Below, piece by piece: positions 33,839 to 46,414 of a stretch of DNA of 64,000 nucleotides. Position numbers and translations under genes: made by a program. Source of the stretch: Moniliophthora roreri (Eukaryota > Basidiomycota > Agaricomycetes > Agaricales > Marasmiaceae); assembly GCA_001466705.2 (NCBI GenBank), contig LATX02000078.1, positions 186,001-250,000 on the forward strand, given 5' to 3'. Numbering within the stretch: the stretch's first letter is position 1; each line of letters starts with the position of its first letter. The notes beneath the pieces are model-generated. The model ran no database searches, was not told the origin of the DNA, and saw only the letters and a program-made list of their open reading frames with translations.

Positions 33839-36800
33839 CCTTTGAGGAGGGTGGAATGGCTTTAACCGCGAGCACCCTGCTAGCAGGCTCCTTTATGACC
33901 TGTTGTGATAAGATTTTAAGGAATTAGCCACTGTCTTGGATTCAGGTACGCCTTGCAAAACGGAGGAAAATTAGAGCAATCCATTGTGAGATTCGAATCG
34001 CTCAGATTCGTTGTATAACTGTCACCAGCGCCGCCATCCCTACTGCGCAAGAATATAGCGTTTCGAGAGAATGTGCGATGACTCGCTCATCATTGAAGAT
34101 ACCGCCAATCCGATTGCCATTATTCGCCACACCGTAACGTTATACTGTATGAAGTTCGGGAGCAGTCATATTTAAAAATCTCGGAAGGGGAAACTGATGA
34201 ACATTACCCTAATACAACGACTAGCAATCTGTAAGTGACATTAATGGCCTGCGTCTCGACCTTGCGTAACTCGGCAAATTTATGTAAATATGCAAGGTCA
34301 AACGCCATTGCCAGCGAAATACTCAACTGATGTGACCCAAGAATGTACTGACACTGAAGAACTTCTATCCCACGACAATATATACCTAGGCACGAACGAT
34401 GACTTCGTGACGTACCTATTGCGTACTTCCGACAGGACAGTGAATGAGCGGTCGAACGACCCATGAGTCCGAAGGACTAACTCGCGGCTACGAACGCATT
34501 GACCACTGAAGTTGCACCTGTAAGTGCTACCCATTACCTAAGTGCAAGCGACAAGATCCTCGTTAGCTGCCCAATGGAGGCCGAACGTCAAGCTTTACAC
34601 CACTCACATCTGAAGCACTAACACAGAGCAATACGACGTCCTGGAACGGATAAATGCGCGCATGTACAAATAACTCGAAACGAGGCCAAGAAAGGGTTGC
34701 TAGTGTTGATGGCGACAACGCGGCAGGCACACTAGTAATAGTAGAAAGTACTATACGGAAGCTGCTGAGTAGCTTTTCAATGAAAAAACAACTTGGTAGT
34801 TGTGGAAGCGAAATACAATTATTCCGAGCTTCCACCGTTTCCGCATTCCGCGCACTCGGTCCTTTGTATTGTATGGATACTGCAAAGATTGGGCGCGAAT
34901 GGTAGTAACTCCTGGTCGCTACCTCACGAAAGGAAGACAATCTAATACAAGCTGAAAACGCCGCTGCAACGTACCATCTAAGGAAAACTCCAATCTGACG
35001 GCGATTCAAGATCCGAGGATCCAGGAAGGTACCAGCAGTGGAATGGTTTGAGATGAGCGTTGGTTGACAGAGGAAATATCGTGGGAAGCGCTTGCCGCAG
35101 TGGTGATGACTAAGATCCTCTCTCCCCGTTCTCCGTCCATCTCTATTTCGGAGAAATGGTACTGAAACGACCAAAGAAACAACACAAGGTAGATTGGATA
35201 GCCGACAGAGTAATGTTGGACATCCTCGGGGAGCAAAGGGTCGTAACACGCGGGTAAAGTTCTTCAACCTGACTTTAGATCTGTGCTGGTGTTATTCGGG
35301 ATAGTTCAAGATGATAGCCGAGGTGAAAGGTGTGCCCCGGTAGCCTCAGAAGAGAGGAAGGCTCGTAAATCCGACCCTTACGCAGTTATAGCTGACTGAA
35401 GCTCGGATTCTTTGACACAAAGTGAATAAACGACAGAAAGTGGACGCTTCACTGAAGAGCTCCGGAGCACGGGGTGAGATGAAATCTCTTTAAAGACTTG
35501 ATTCCCTTGCTGGATAGCCGCTAATATCGTGTTGGTTCTGATGGTAAAACTTCTCCTAGGACCATATCCTGAACCCCGGAAGCGATGGAAACTAAGAGGT
35601 CAAAGATTGCATGCGACTCTTCAACCCGGTGTCTCTGCCCTTGTTGCCCCGACAGCAACGGTGTACCACCTGTTTGCCCACCATCACCAAAACCCTGCTC
35701 ACTTCCCTTCAGATGAATTCATGGCAGATTTCGCCATCTTCAGGATCGCCCGGTATTAGCAACGACATAGCCTCAACCATATTGACGGAATTCCAGGCTG
35801 CTCAAAGGTAAGGACTATAGACCCGTCTCAAGCTCCCAGCGAAAGGAGCCTGGATCCAGTGTTCAGATTTCCGGTCGCCATTCCCGAAGATCGGCTTCAG
35901 AAGACCTACAATAAAATGCTCGACGTGCTAAAGCATGGTATGGTCGCTTAAACCTCAACGTAGATGTGCCCGATAGTATGAGGACGAGTTTACTGCGACC
36001 TGTATGTCGCGTTGTGCTCTCTTCACATGATGCTCTAGCCTACCGCGAGAACATTACAGGCACCATGACTTGGATCGGGCGATAGGCTTTCTCTCTCGTT
36101 TGCGCAGACCTCAAAGTGTGGCATGATCCCTCTCGTAAAAGGATTTTCACCGCCATCGCTAGTATACATACTGAAGGTGAGTATCCTCGCTAATTCATTA
36201 TGTTTATGATCGCTAAACCATAAGCAGATCTTCACAAACGTAGCGGCTTTCACCGGAGAAGAACGCGGACAGATCATTCGGTAAGTCTCGCCCCCATTTC
36301 AGCACCTGCTCGCTGACTCCAGCTTCCTTGAATCCTGATCATCTTCATGAGTAATGTTCGTTGATTTAGCATGATCCCTTGCGAGAACGGCTAAAGGAAG
36401 GTATACCCGGCAACACCGGTCAGCCCTTCCCTCGGGCCTTACGATACCAGAGTCGTTGGACTGATCATGATGTTCTGTAAATAGTATTGATCCAAGCAAA
36501 GATTTGGTTGCTTCAAATTTGTCACGAGGAACATGCTGTTCAGTTTCAACGTAAGGTTACATGCATCTGTTATACTGGTGTGGCAACGAGATGTACCTGG
36601 CTGGATATTCTTCCGTAGCATTTCGCACTCTACAGTAGTTTCCCAAGTATTGTTCTTCTTCGTTTCAAACATTGTATGCACTTAATAAATGGACCAGCAT
36701 ATATGGTGTTATGAGATCCCTTGCGCTAGTGTTGTTCGACCGTAAGATCGAACCACGGGGGACTGAAACGAATGCCGTCTTCGGCACCTGGAACGTTCAT

Positions 36801-37017
36801 GCTCAAGCTCATATAATTCTTAGGTCCGCAAGTGGAGCCCAAACCACGACTACCTATCTACCATAACACGTCAGTTCCGGATCAGTTAGCATACACAAAT
36901 AAAAGGCTCATGCGTCGCTGCTAGGAAACGTCCGAGCGTCCCACGCAACTGTAGAGAACATGTCCCGCCCCTGAGAGCTTGACGAACTCTCACTTCCACA
37001 ACCCTGAAGGCGTATTA

Positions 37018-38186
37018 TCACGCGAGAGCCCTATGAGAATGTGATCTATCGTCAGAACTGGGAGATTGCGGAGGTTGCAAATTGTTCAATACGCACTGCA
37101 CACGATAATGTGAAAATGACGAGCCTAAGCCTGGAGCTCAGCCTCTTGACTCGAAGCAACTGGAGCGAGAGAACTTACGGTTGGATAAATAATGGCGCTG
37201 GTCCTTTCTCATAAGAAGCTCCTGCAAAGGCCACCATAGACACTAAGCAGAACTCAGTAAATTTGATTAGAGCCAACCAAAAAACAAACCGAAAATCGCG
37301 AAGAATACGTAAAAGCCATCCCTGGTCAGAACAGATGTTAGAGTTGGCGTTTTTGACCATGTACTCGGGAGCGTCCATGTCTTCTTTGCGATAAGGGTAT
37401 GAATGACGGACTGGTACAACACTTCGGAAAGGCTATTTGATTTGGGTAAGTCGTCAATGGTTCCTGATTTATCTAGAAAACCCACATGAAAATTGCCAAT
37501 CCGACTTTTAGTTCTAGTGATTCTGTTGTAAAGCAGATATAATCGAAATCTGCTTTATAGATATCCCAGTATCTCACTACCGTCCAGATAGTAACAGAAA
37601 AGCGCAAGGCGTGGAGGAGCACCAGAATGAGAGCAATGATGTGGCTCTTATTGTATAGTGCGTATACTGAGTTCCAAGTCAGCCGAATTAGACGCAAAGT
37701 CAATGAAACGCCTCTACCTCGAAGCATCAGAATAATATGCAATGTCTCTAATAGAGTTTGTACTCCTAACGTTCTTAAAAACAAATGGCTTGTGCAAGAG
37801 CGTTGAGGGAGCGTTATGTATCGATGTCTCCAATACGCGGAACGTGCTACATTATACCTTGAGAAAGGCGATTCAGTATCAAGAATGACAAGGAATTCAG
37901 GACACGTACATCTGACAAGTCAGGCCAAGGTATCTCGAGAAGATATAGAGTGCTTTCACTGTCGTGAGGCGGAAAGGCGAGCTATCGGCACTCTACTTGA
38001 TCAGGAAACCAGACAAATGGTGAATACTACGAACCTCCAAATGAGCGCCTTCTCCTGTTTTCGAGTGAGGTATATGTCGCACAGAGTAATAGTTAGCCCT
38101 AGGCCTATATCCAAGGTACAGTCAGTCAGAAAAAAAGAACAGCAAATCAATAATAACGGACAGGATGCTGCTAGTTGCGCGTTCAT
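37018..38186 (-). CDS. DUF6533-family membrane protein, copy E
   Basis: MNAQLAAS start at 38186; exon 2 LGLTITLCDIYLTRKQEKAL-IW; exon 3 SSPFRLTTVKALYIFSRYLGL; exon 4 YNVARSAYWRHRYITLPQRS to HIILMLR; exon 5 VYALYNKSHIIALILVLLHA; exon 6 LSEVLYQSVIHTLIAKKTW; exon 7 VAFAGASYEKGPAPLFIQP; stop TGA after PALA. In this copy intron 1 and the exon 4/5 intron (51 nt) are stop-free in phase and would add residues if retained. The spliced form matches the other copies. Confidence 0.77.
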
Positions 38187-40164
38187 CTTTCGAGGAGGGT
38201 GACTACGAGCTCCCTGCTAGCGGCTCTTTTATGTCCTGTTGTGATAAGATTTTAAAGAATGACCCGGTGTCTTGGATTCAGTTGTCTTCCACGGAACGTT
38301 TCGAGCAATCCGTGGCAAGATTTGAATCGTTGAGATTCGTTGTTCAACTGTCATCAGCGCCGCCACCCCTATTGTCCAAGTTCGGGTGAATGTGCGCCAT
38401 TATTCGCTATACCGTAACGCTATACTGTACTTGTATGAAGTTCGGGAGCGACCATATTCGAGTTACCCACGACTCGGCGACATTTAATGGTACACGTCTC
38501 GACTCTTGACCACAATAGGTCAGAGCGGAGCTATGTAACACCGAAATATGCGGCAGAATATTCAATCGATTGAACCCAAGAATGTACTAGCACTGAAGAA
38601 CTCACTTCATCCCACTTGGAGACTGATACAGCTGTCTCCTCACGACAATATAGGAACGATGACTTCGCGGCGAACCCTATTACTCACTTCCAAGACAGCG
38701 GGTGAACGATCGAACGGTGAATTCGAAGGATTAACTCACGGTTACGGACACACTGACAACACTGGATCTCTTCAAGGTCGGCCAGGTTTAAGTCGATGTT
38801 GCTGACATTGCATCCGTACATGCTATGCACCCGTCACCTGGACCTGGTTACAGGCGACAATATCCTCGTTAGTTGCCGCATGGAGGTCGAACGTTGAGAT
38901 TACTAACAGTAGCTGAAGCACTAACACAGACCATATTGACTCCAGGCAAGGTCAAGAAAGGGCTGATATCAGGTAACGCGGTAAAAAGCTAAAAAGGCTG
39001 GTATGGAAAAAATTAGGTGACCGTGAGAAGCGTGGCGGTGATGACTAAGATCCTTTCTCTGCTCCGGGGGCCAAGATCTTCGTGCCTTCATGCCTTCAAT
39101 GCATCAAGCAACCACGAAAGCAAGGCAAAGTGAATCACGCTAGAGTGGGAGCTACCAGCTGGCAAGGCACTAGACATTCTCGAGGAGCAAATGGTTGTGG
39201 TATGTGCTGAAGTGCTCTGAGACTCAGTTCCACAATCTGACTCTAGTAGACCTGTGCTAAGAGACAAGCGAAAGGTGGGAAGTGGCCGGTTTTTTTCGTG
39301 AATCTGACTTTCACCATGGCTGAAGATCCAACTTTTTCACACAGAACGAACGACGGAAAAAGGCCATTTGATCTGAGTTCCGAAAGACGGGACCCCTTTG
39401 GAAATTTGACTCCCTCTGCTGGTTAGTCTCAATAGCTGCCAATGTTGTATTAGCTTTTGATGGAACAAAACCGTTCTCAGGAATCCCGGAAGCAACGAAA
39501 ATTACAAGGTCAAAAATTGCGCACGACCCTTTAACCCCGCGTCTTTGCCTGTTGTTGGCTCGACAGCGACGATGCTGCAACTTCGACCACATAGATGGAA
39601 TACCGGCCTGTCGAGAGCATGAGCCCATTTCACACCCCGGGTGCAGGGTGTCTGGATCCTATGTCCAGATTCCTGGCCGCCATTCGCCAAGATCAGCCGC
39701 AGAAGACCTACAATGGGATCCTCGATACGCTAAAGCAAGTTGGAAGAAAAAGGGTTGGAAAGGGTCGCTTGAAAGCTTATACTTCAGTTCAACGTAGAGC
39801 TGAGAGCTAGTATGGGAGACGAACTCACCGCGGTATGTCGCATTGTGCTCTCTTCGTACGATGCTTTGGCTAACCGCGAGAACATTACAGGGACTATGAT
39901 CAACTTCTGCCAACGGCATTTCTATCTCGTTTGCACAGATCCCGAGGCGTGGTATGATACCTCCTGTTGCAGCATTTTCGACGTTATTACCAGTACACCC
40001 AAACCATCATACCAACAGTGAGTCTCACTTATTGTGCTCATGTCGTTGAACTCACAAGTAGAACTATACAGACCTAGTGGACTTCGCCGGAGAAGAATTT
40101 GGCGAGTCTATTATCCCTTTTCAGCACCTGCTCGCTGGTCTCAATTTATCGACCATGACTCTCC

Positions 40165-40345
40165 ACGATGTAGTAGGGGGACCGAGGGGATGGAGCGGAG
40201 GGTTCCAGGCCTGTTTGGTAGTGTTTGGCATGAGCTTCCGGCTCGTAATCTACATTTCCGTTACATAGTCAGCCATCATCGACATCATCAACCAGCAGCA
40301 TAGTCTTCGGCATCGCGATAGCCAGACACCCGGCCCTTCCAACGA
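40165..40345 (-). repeat. Dispersed repeat, copy 3 (inverted)
   Basis: Reverse complement of the repeat at 23945-24115 and 53890-54072, with several substitutions and a few indels. Confidence 0.7.
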
Positions 40346-40453
40346 GTGTGTATTCCCCTATCTGGACTAATATTATTATGTTCTGTATTGATCCAAGAGT
40401 TGTCCCAAATTTATCACGAGGGACATGCTGTTCAGATCTCAACGTAAGTCTAC

Positions 40454-40708
40454 ATGTCTGCTATACTGATGTGCCTGGTCGGATATTCTTCGGTAGCGTT
40501 TCGCACTATGTATACGCAAATTTCCCAAGTGTTGTTGTCTGCGGTGTCTTGCTTACTCTTCTTCGTTCAAACTTTGTGTGCACACAGGAAGAAATATAAT
40601 GTTATGAGATTCCTCACGCTATTCCCCCTTAAGGCCAACCCACGCGGACCTGAAACGAATGCCGCCCCCAGCGCCGCAGCGGCAACGCTAGCTTTCAGGA
40701 ACGTTTGA
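40454..40708 (+). pseudogene. Second membrane-family fragment, last copy
   Basis: Reads CLVGYSSVAFRTMYTQISQV then LLSAVSCLLFFVQTL, the best preserved version of the fragment at 28429. Nothing upstream or downstream extends it into a full membrane protein, and the frame runs into low-complexity Ala-rich sequence. Confidence 0.35.
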
Positions 40709-40745
40709 CAAAAATCATTGTACTGCTCTGGATTATGATTTTATC

Positions 40746-40783
40746 GGTATTGATGTTCAATAGGACGGCAAAACATCAATACC
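40746..40783. promoter_or_regulatory. Perfect 12-bp inverted repeat upstream of the GH114 gene
   Basis: GGTATTGATGTT (40746-40757) and its exact complement AACATCAATACC (40772-40783), separated by 14 bp, lie 76-113 bp before the ATG and 43 bp before a TATA-like CTATAAAT (40826-40833). Could be a dyad regulator site; function inferred only from position. Confidence 0.45.
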
Positions 40784-40858
40784 CTGAATCAGCTAAACCG
40801 TGATCACGTTGACAACTGAGAAGTACTATAAATCACATTGGGTTTTAGCAGCATCATC

Positions 40859-43800
40859 ATGGCGTTCAAATTCGCTCTCCTCTTAGCCTTCCTCTCTCTC
40901 TCGAATGCTACCGTGGTCAAACGGGCAGTCACACCTCCTCCAGCGAATGCCAAGTTTGACTACCAGATAGGTGGTGCCTATACTCCTGCTTCTGACGTCG
41001 CAGTAGTCAGTCGAGATCGTACAGACTCTCCTGCGGCTGGGAAGTACAACATCTGCTATGTGAACGCTTTCCAAACGCAACCAGGGGAAGAATCGCTTTC
41101 AGCATACCATGTAGTACTTTATTCATTCTCCCCAGCTTTGCAACCCCGACACATTATAATGTTCCCGCTATCTTGTAAGGCCTTGATGAATGATAATTGT
41201 TCCTGTCCTTTTTGCAAGCATACCTTGGAACGAACAATAATTCGCCCTGGGTGCGAATAATAAGTGGGAGACCAGGAAACGCCAGCAATGCCAAATTCGG
41301 CAGTTACGCGTTATGACACATGGACATTTTCCACGGTTGGATGCTTGCTTCCTCCTTTCACGTCCCTTCCTGTCATGTAGTGTTGTACGGTACGTATCCT
41401 TGTTATCTCAATGTCTCCTGCAATCTGTACTTACACTTTATCATAGCACCACCAAATTCTACCCCTACGTCGCATTATCATTCGTCCAGTAGCGCCCAGC
41501 GGTCTCATTATCATTATTCTCTACACCGTGGCGTGTACCATTTATAATTCATAGATACTTGCACTCATTTTTATTCTCTCCCTAACCCCTTACCATATAC
41601 AGCCACTCATGCACCACGTCTCTAGCCCTGCTGGCTCAAGAGTGACTACGGCAATGTGAAATTTGTTCATTATGGATGCTATTGACCAGCATTGCATTAT
41701 TATTCAGTATCATCTGACCTCTTCTCGTATCCAGTGCCCCACCGCATCATTTGAACCCGAACCTTCACGTCAATTGGTGCGCCTTATTATCATTCTCCTG
41801 CACATTGCCTCATTATAATTTACACCTTTCAGATGTCTCGGCTGCCTCCGTGAACCTTAACTCTCTTCGGGCTGTACAGTTCTCGGAATCACCCAAGCAT
41901 ATATTTCAACCAACTCGTGGGGCCCCCGAAGCACCATCCTTGACATTTCTCCCATCCCACCGCAGGAGGGTAGTCAGTACCATCACTTGGGCAGACAGCG
42001 AGGAGGTAACAATGTTGATTGGAAGGTGCGTCTCATATCGTTTTTTGCGTGCCCATTGAACTGACAAATTGGTTGTTATCTAATGTAGTACCGATCCTGC
42101 TGAAACATGAGGCATCGAAGACATGTATACCCATCGTACAAATATTATCCCTTGCTCTTGCTATGCTTCGCATTCTACCTATCACTACTCAATATAACAT
42201 ATCCTATTTCCATTGTAGAAAATGACATACCTGGTTTATAACGTATGTTCTTGAGCCCTCGGAACTTCCGTTCTCGTGGTTTACACTTTTTTGGGTATGG
42301 AAATATTCCCCTGAAGCCTTCAGGCAATACAAGCAACATTGAATGACTCTCAGCTGCAGTTTGGTTTCTCAGCGGAGGTCGATAAGCGTCGCATGTGCAT
42401 ATCTCATTAGTGTTGTCAAATTTGGAAATATTAATTGCCTTTTTTGGTTGGCTCTTACCCGTTATGGTAAGAATGCTTGGGGAGACTGGCTGTAGTTTCA
42501 GATATCCTGCGCGTGTGCGCGAACGTCCACGGGCTACAGGTATGGATTGAACAACTTCCAATGCTTTTTGACATGATATTCAGTTGACTCTGTTGCTAGC
42601 GTGGGAGGGGATAACTTTGCAGCTATTGAGACGTACAAATTGTAAGTAAAGTGCGAATGAAAGCCTTTCTGAGCTTGCGTGCCGCTTGACGTTTTCATTT
42701 GAGGATCTAATAGCACCAGGAGCACTCAGTTGGTCCTCTTTTATGTTCCGACTCGAATGGTAATGTTTGCTAAGTCTGCAAATGGTGTGGTGGATATGTA
42801 CGAGGAAAGTTCCTCCCGAAAACTAATTCCGATGAGCCGGACGTAGTTCAATCCCGAGCGTTTATTCAGCGCTTGTGGAATTTGTACCCCATTCTTGTCT
42901 CGAGAGTGGCCTTCCCCAAACAATTCAGGAATCCTTGATGAACGTTACATAGAAGGTAGATAGGCGCTGTACAGGATGAAGACTAATCAGTAAATCACCT
43001 CACGAAGGCTCAGGAATGGTCGTTTTTGTAGTCCTGTCGAGGGTTCACAGCGAGCATGTGGAAGTGGAATGATGGGAGAAGTGTATATTGGATATATATG
43101 TACAAGGTGGGTTCTCTACACAGCATGGGTGGTACCAGGGAGAAAGACCTGTCATCATTGGTATTGGGGCAAACGACAGTGTGAATTCCAAAGGACGAGC
43201 AGAGCCACCATGGATGCGACTGAATACCTGATGCAGATTCGATTCTCAATGACTGAAAATAAAAGTAACCAGTCAGTTTATTAAATATATGGATAAAGTA
43301 GAGCACACACACCTTTAATCCCTTCAAAATACCCAACTCTTAGCGCAATTGCATCCAAGCCCCGAATATTGAGTGTCAATCGTCCATGTTGGGCTGGTCG
43401 CTGCGAGATGTAAGGCTGGGCTTCGAGATATGTTCCCGGTCATTGCCGAGTACTATACAGCTGAAAATCTTCAAGGTTCAAGCCACCGGCAACGACCGAA
43501 AACAGTGCACCGGAAGCAGCCAAGGCATAGAAACACTGATAATGAGACTGGATCTGTAAAATAGTGAATAACACGTACCTTAGACTCCAAGAAATGAAGT
43601 TCGATGCAACATAGGATGCAGGCGATGAAATAAGGAAGTTTCGCTTGTGATTGCTGGCTGTCAAGGGCTATTCATAGATGAGCGCTGGGGTTGTATTAAC
43701 CGGGGTCAAATGATAATGAGTCCGGTATCCGGAGTAGGGGAGCTGAGTACCAATGATAATGAGCCTAGGTCAAACAGAATGATAAATCGTACGTGCCTAG

Positions 43801-44809
43801 GAACCGAAGAAACATCAAAGATCGAATAATAATTTGCACACTGAGGGTGAATGATAATGAGACGGAATCTACCAAAACTGGAAATCAGGACGTGCCCACC
43901 CTGATAATTATGCACACTTACCAATGAACAGCAGTGGGGCCATAGGGGTGTGATCATGATTAGACAGTGTACTAGAGATACCAATAAATAGATCAGCGAA
44001 CAAATGGGAGGATAGAGGACAATGCTGTACATGGGAGAAGGGAAGGAGAATAATAAAGGTACCCTGACACGGCAATGATGTGCGGTGGTTAGGGTGCGCA
44101 TTATAACGTGTCGGGGTTGCAAAGCTGGGGCGAATTATATAAAATCTACATGGACTGCTCTCGCTTTGGCAGAGTGAGTCCCCTTCGTCTGAAAGCGCTA
44201 ATTTGTTCCTTTGTGAACTGAAACATTCGTCCAGCCCCACAACGTGATCATCTCCTTTTGCGCAACCGCAATGGAGACTATTTCATCGATCCAGACTGGC
44301 CGGATGAATTCCTTCTCGACACTTCCACTGATGCCAAGCGTAGTGAAATTGCCGCCATTGTAAATGGTTGGATCACAGAGTGTCAATCAAAGGGATTCAA
44401 TGCTATTGAACCCGATAATCTCGACACATTCACCCTCTCCTCAGGCCTGCTCACAATGGCCGGAAATCTCGCCTATGCCAAGTTGCTTGCAGACCATGCA
44501 CATTCCCTTGGTCTCGCCTTTGGTCAGAAGAACACGGGAAGTGAATTAGGAAGTCGCGGGAAGACCCAAGTTGGGTTTGACTTCGCGCTTGCGGAGGAAT
44601 GTCAGGTCTTTGATGAATGCGATGCGTACACCGACGTTTATGGAGGGAACGTACTCGAAATTGAGTATGTCAATGAGGACTTGCCGCAAAATGGGCTGCA
44701 GAACTTCCGAGATGCTTGTGCGGCAAGGGGAAGTCGAATTTCTATTATTTATCGCGATGTAGATGTGGTTGCGAGTGGACAAGGAGGATATGTCTATCAA
44801 GAATGTTGA
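40859..44809 (+). pseudogene. GH114 endo-alpha-1,4-polygalactosaminidase, disrupted by a transposon
   Basis: Coding pieces are 40859-41099, 44168-44173 and 44235-44809, with an intron at 44174-44234 (GTGAGT to CCAG). Together they make 822 nt, 273 aa, with no stop, the usual GH114 size. The N-terminus MAFKFALLLAFLSLSNA is a signal peptide, so the enzyme would be secreted. Family hallmarks follow: YQIGGAYTP, YNICYVNAFQTQPGE, DYFIDPDWPDE, FNAIEPDNLD (with the acidic active-site region), FGQKNTG, ECQVFDECDAYTDVYGG. GH114 enzymes cleave galactosaminogalactan-type polymers of alpha-1,4-galactosamine (family knowledge). A 3061-bp element sits between GAATCGCTTT and GGCAGA, splitting a Trp codon, so no normal product is expected. 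The start is the ATG at 40859, 26 bp after the TATA-like box. Confidence 0.9.
41100..44160. mobile_element. TIR DNA transposon, 3061 bp, inserted in the GH114 gene
   Basis: Flanked by the direct repeat TCGCTTT (41093-41099 and 44161-44167). The first and last 62 bases are inverted copies without gaps, best over CCCCAGCTTTGCAACCCCGA. Near the ends TCATTATCATT (left) and AATGATAATGA (right) recur. Interior minus-strand frames (42175-42561, 42534-42725, 43010-43336, 43440-43664) show possible introns but no recognisable transposase. One of them splices across GTACGT to TTTACAG at 43560-43585. The element is non-autonomous or encodes something I do not know. Confidence 0.85.
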
Positions 44810-44998
44810 AATATGTAGCATGTCATACGATATGGTATCCAGGAATAAATATTGGAATTATAAAAATGAGAATTGCGGCGACCGAGAAAGTCCGTGGCAA
44901 AGAAAGAAATCTTCTGGCATACCGGCCAAAAGCGAGCAATTCTGAGAAAGCCCAGCTGACGGGTGTCTAGAAAAAAAATCAACAGATGATACACATTC

Positions 44999-46414
44999 CT
45001 AGGTTCGATGGCCTACCTTTTCAGAATAGTCGACGCCTGGGAAGCATACATGAATGCCGCCTTCGTCCAACTCTCGTAATTGGTCAAGAACTTGTGGTGC
45101 TATGAACCAATCGAGGTATGGAGAATCAGGAAAGTCGAGGACCACTTTTTGGAGTCCAGGCAATCTCCTTCTACTTTGGAACATCTCCAGCAAGGCTGCT
45201 GCATTATACCTGTAAGCCTCTAACGTCCGCAAATCTGTGTCCGAATCCCTGAGGAATTCTCTTCTGTCTTCCTCGAGCGTCTCGTTCACCCGAGGAACGA
45301 GCAATAAATCCGAGATATATTTTGATCTCGAGTCACGGACTCGAAGGGTGAAGGTTTGTAATCCCTCGAACGTGAAAGGAAATCCAAAAGACTGCCAATC
45401 GATATCCAGGACGCTGCTCATATGAGCTACGACGAAACGGACTTCTTTCACAAATTGGACTTGTTCGAGAATACGTACGACCGACCGTGAAGGGAGTCGT
45501 GTGCCATGTGTAAGAGCGTGGATTTCTAGGGTATGGATATCGCAGTCCGATCGCTGAAGAAGGCGAAGAACATGGTAGTAGCTTTGTCGAGGTTCTTCCC
45601 ATGAAGCCTGTCCATGCGTGAGGATGATATGGCAGAGATTCAGTGTCAGGAGCCTCTGTAGCGCTGGAGGCTCATCAATACAGTGAAGAACCCGTAGCGA
45701 CGGTAAAACGATATAGCCCTCGTCAGATTCAGCCCCTAACAGAAGGCTTTCTGCCTTCAGTTCTAGCCGGGTAAGTTGCCCCCAAGGCAATCGCAGCATT
45801 GGCACTTCTGCAATGGGCTGGAAGGCAGCCGAGCTGATATCCACCGCAGCCTGATCCAACTTTGTTGCGCGCTGAAAAATGTCGAGGTTAGAGCTGAGAT
45901 TTATGATATGGGAATTCGTATGGCTGTCGTGGCGGATGGTCAGTGCAAGCGTTCTCAGGAGTGGTAATTCCTGTATTCGCTTCAGGGAAAGTAACTGCGG
46001 GGAGGTTATGGACAAGTGTGCATGCTCCCAGCGATGCGAGTGCGCTATTATCATGTCCAAAAGAGGCGTGATGACGGCGTCATGTAAGTTGACTACAAGC
46101 GGAAGATCGCCCGAACGTCCAAGTTCCAATCTCAACCGCTGAGCGTCTCGTATATTTGAGCCACGAGGGATTGTGATGTACCTCCATAGACTGGGAGAGG
46201 ATACAATCAAAGACTCCCATGATCTGCAGACCTCGAGCAGCGTCCAGGGGCCCAGGTGAGGGTGAGAAGCTCCCGATTCAGGACTTGCTACTACCCATTG
46301 AAAGACCTCTAGAAGAAGCTCTGGAGGTAGATAGGAGATCGGTGTACTAGACCCCCGTTTTGACCTTCGTTGGCTAGGGTTTGTAAAAGTTGACAAGGAG
46401 AATACATAGAGCAT
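44999..46414 (-). CDS. F-box protein, 471 aa, single exon
   Basis: Intact open frame without introns. Residues 27-80 form an agaricomycete F-box (ISYLPPELLLEVFQWV, then PWTLLEVCRSWESLIVSSPS-LW). The rest is leucine-rich and repetitive in style (LPLLRTLALTI, LPSLRVLHCIDEP, LNLCHIILTHG), consistent with a degenerate LRR-like solenoid that would present substrates to an SCF ubiquitin ligase. This is a large, fast-evolving family in mushrooms. It lies tail to tail with the GH114 gene, 190 bp apart. No signal peptide or membrane segment. Confidence 0.88.
   Translation of the reverse strand: MLYVFSLSTFTNPSQRRSKRGSSTPISYLPPELLLEVFQWVVASPESGASHPHLGPWTLLEVCRSWESLIVSSPSLWRYITIPRGSNIRDAQRLRLELGRSGDLPLVVNLHDAVITPLLDMIIAHSHRWEHAHLSITSPQLLSLKRIQELPLLRTLALTIRHDSHTNSHIINLSSNLDIFQRATKLDQAAVDISSAAFQPIAEVPMLRLPWGQLTRLELKAESLLLGAESDEGYIVLPSLRVLHCIDEPPALQRLLTLNLCHIILTHGQASWEEPRQSYYHVLRLLQRSDCDIHTLEIHALTHGTRLPSRSVVRILEQVQFVKEVRFVVAHMSSVLDIDWQSFGFPFTFEGLQTFTLRVRDSRSKYISDLLLVPRVNETLEEDRREFLRDSDTDLRTLEAYRYNAAALLEMFQSRRRLPGLQKVVLDFPDSPYLDWFIAPQVLDQLRELDEGGIHVCFPGVDYSEKVGHRT

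Larger units (their letters stand above)
22700..40740. repeat. Tandem segmental array of about 4-kb units carrying DUF6533 genes
   Basis: Four units follow one another, with gene-to-gene distances of about 4.2, 3.8 and 4.3 kb. Each has a minus-strand DUF6533 gene, a plus-strand fragment reading GYSSV/GYPSV/GYSSA (24288, 28424, 32204, 36587 and 40463) and shared flanks. Flank matches include 23100-23520 with 27140-27590, 30540-31260 with 34560-35270 and 38700-39200, and 35690-36130 with 39630-39990. The last unit (38400-40740) has lost its DUF6533 gene. Divergence of flanks is greater than that of the genes. Confidence 0.75.

Noticed and set aside
34563..35267. 234-residue minus-strand open frame
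   Set aside because: Cys- and Arg-scattered composition, no domain, and the frame is not preserved in the homologous segments at 30540-31260 and 38700-39200.
39630..39800. PAH/Sin3-like helix in SRFLAAIRQDQPQKTYNGIL
   Set aside because: Resemblance covers one helix pair only, and the paralogous segment at 35860-35940 is out of frame.
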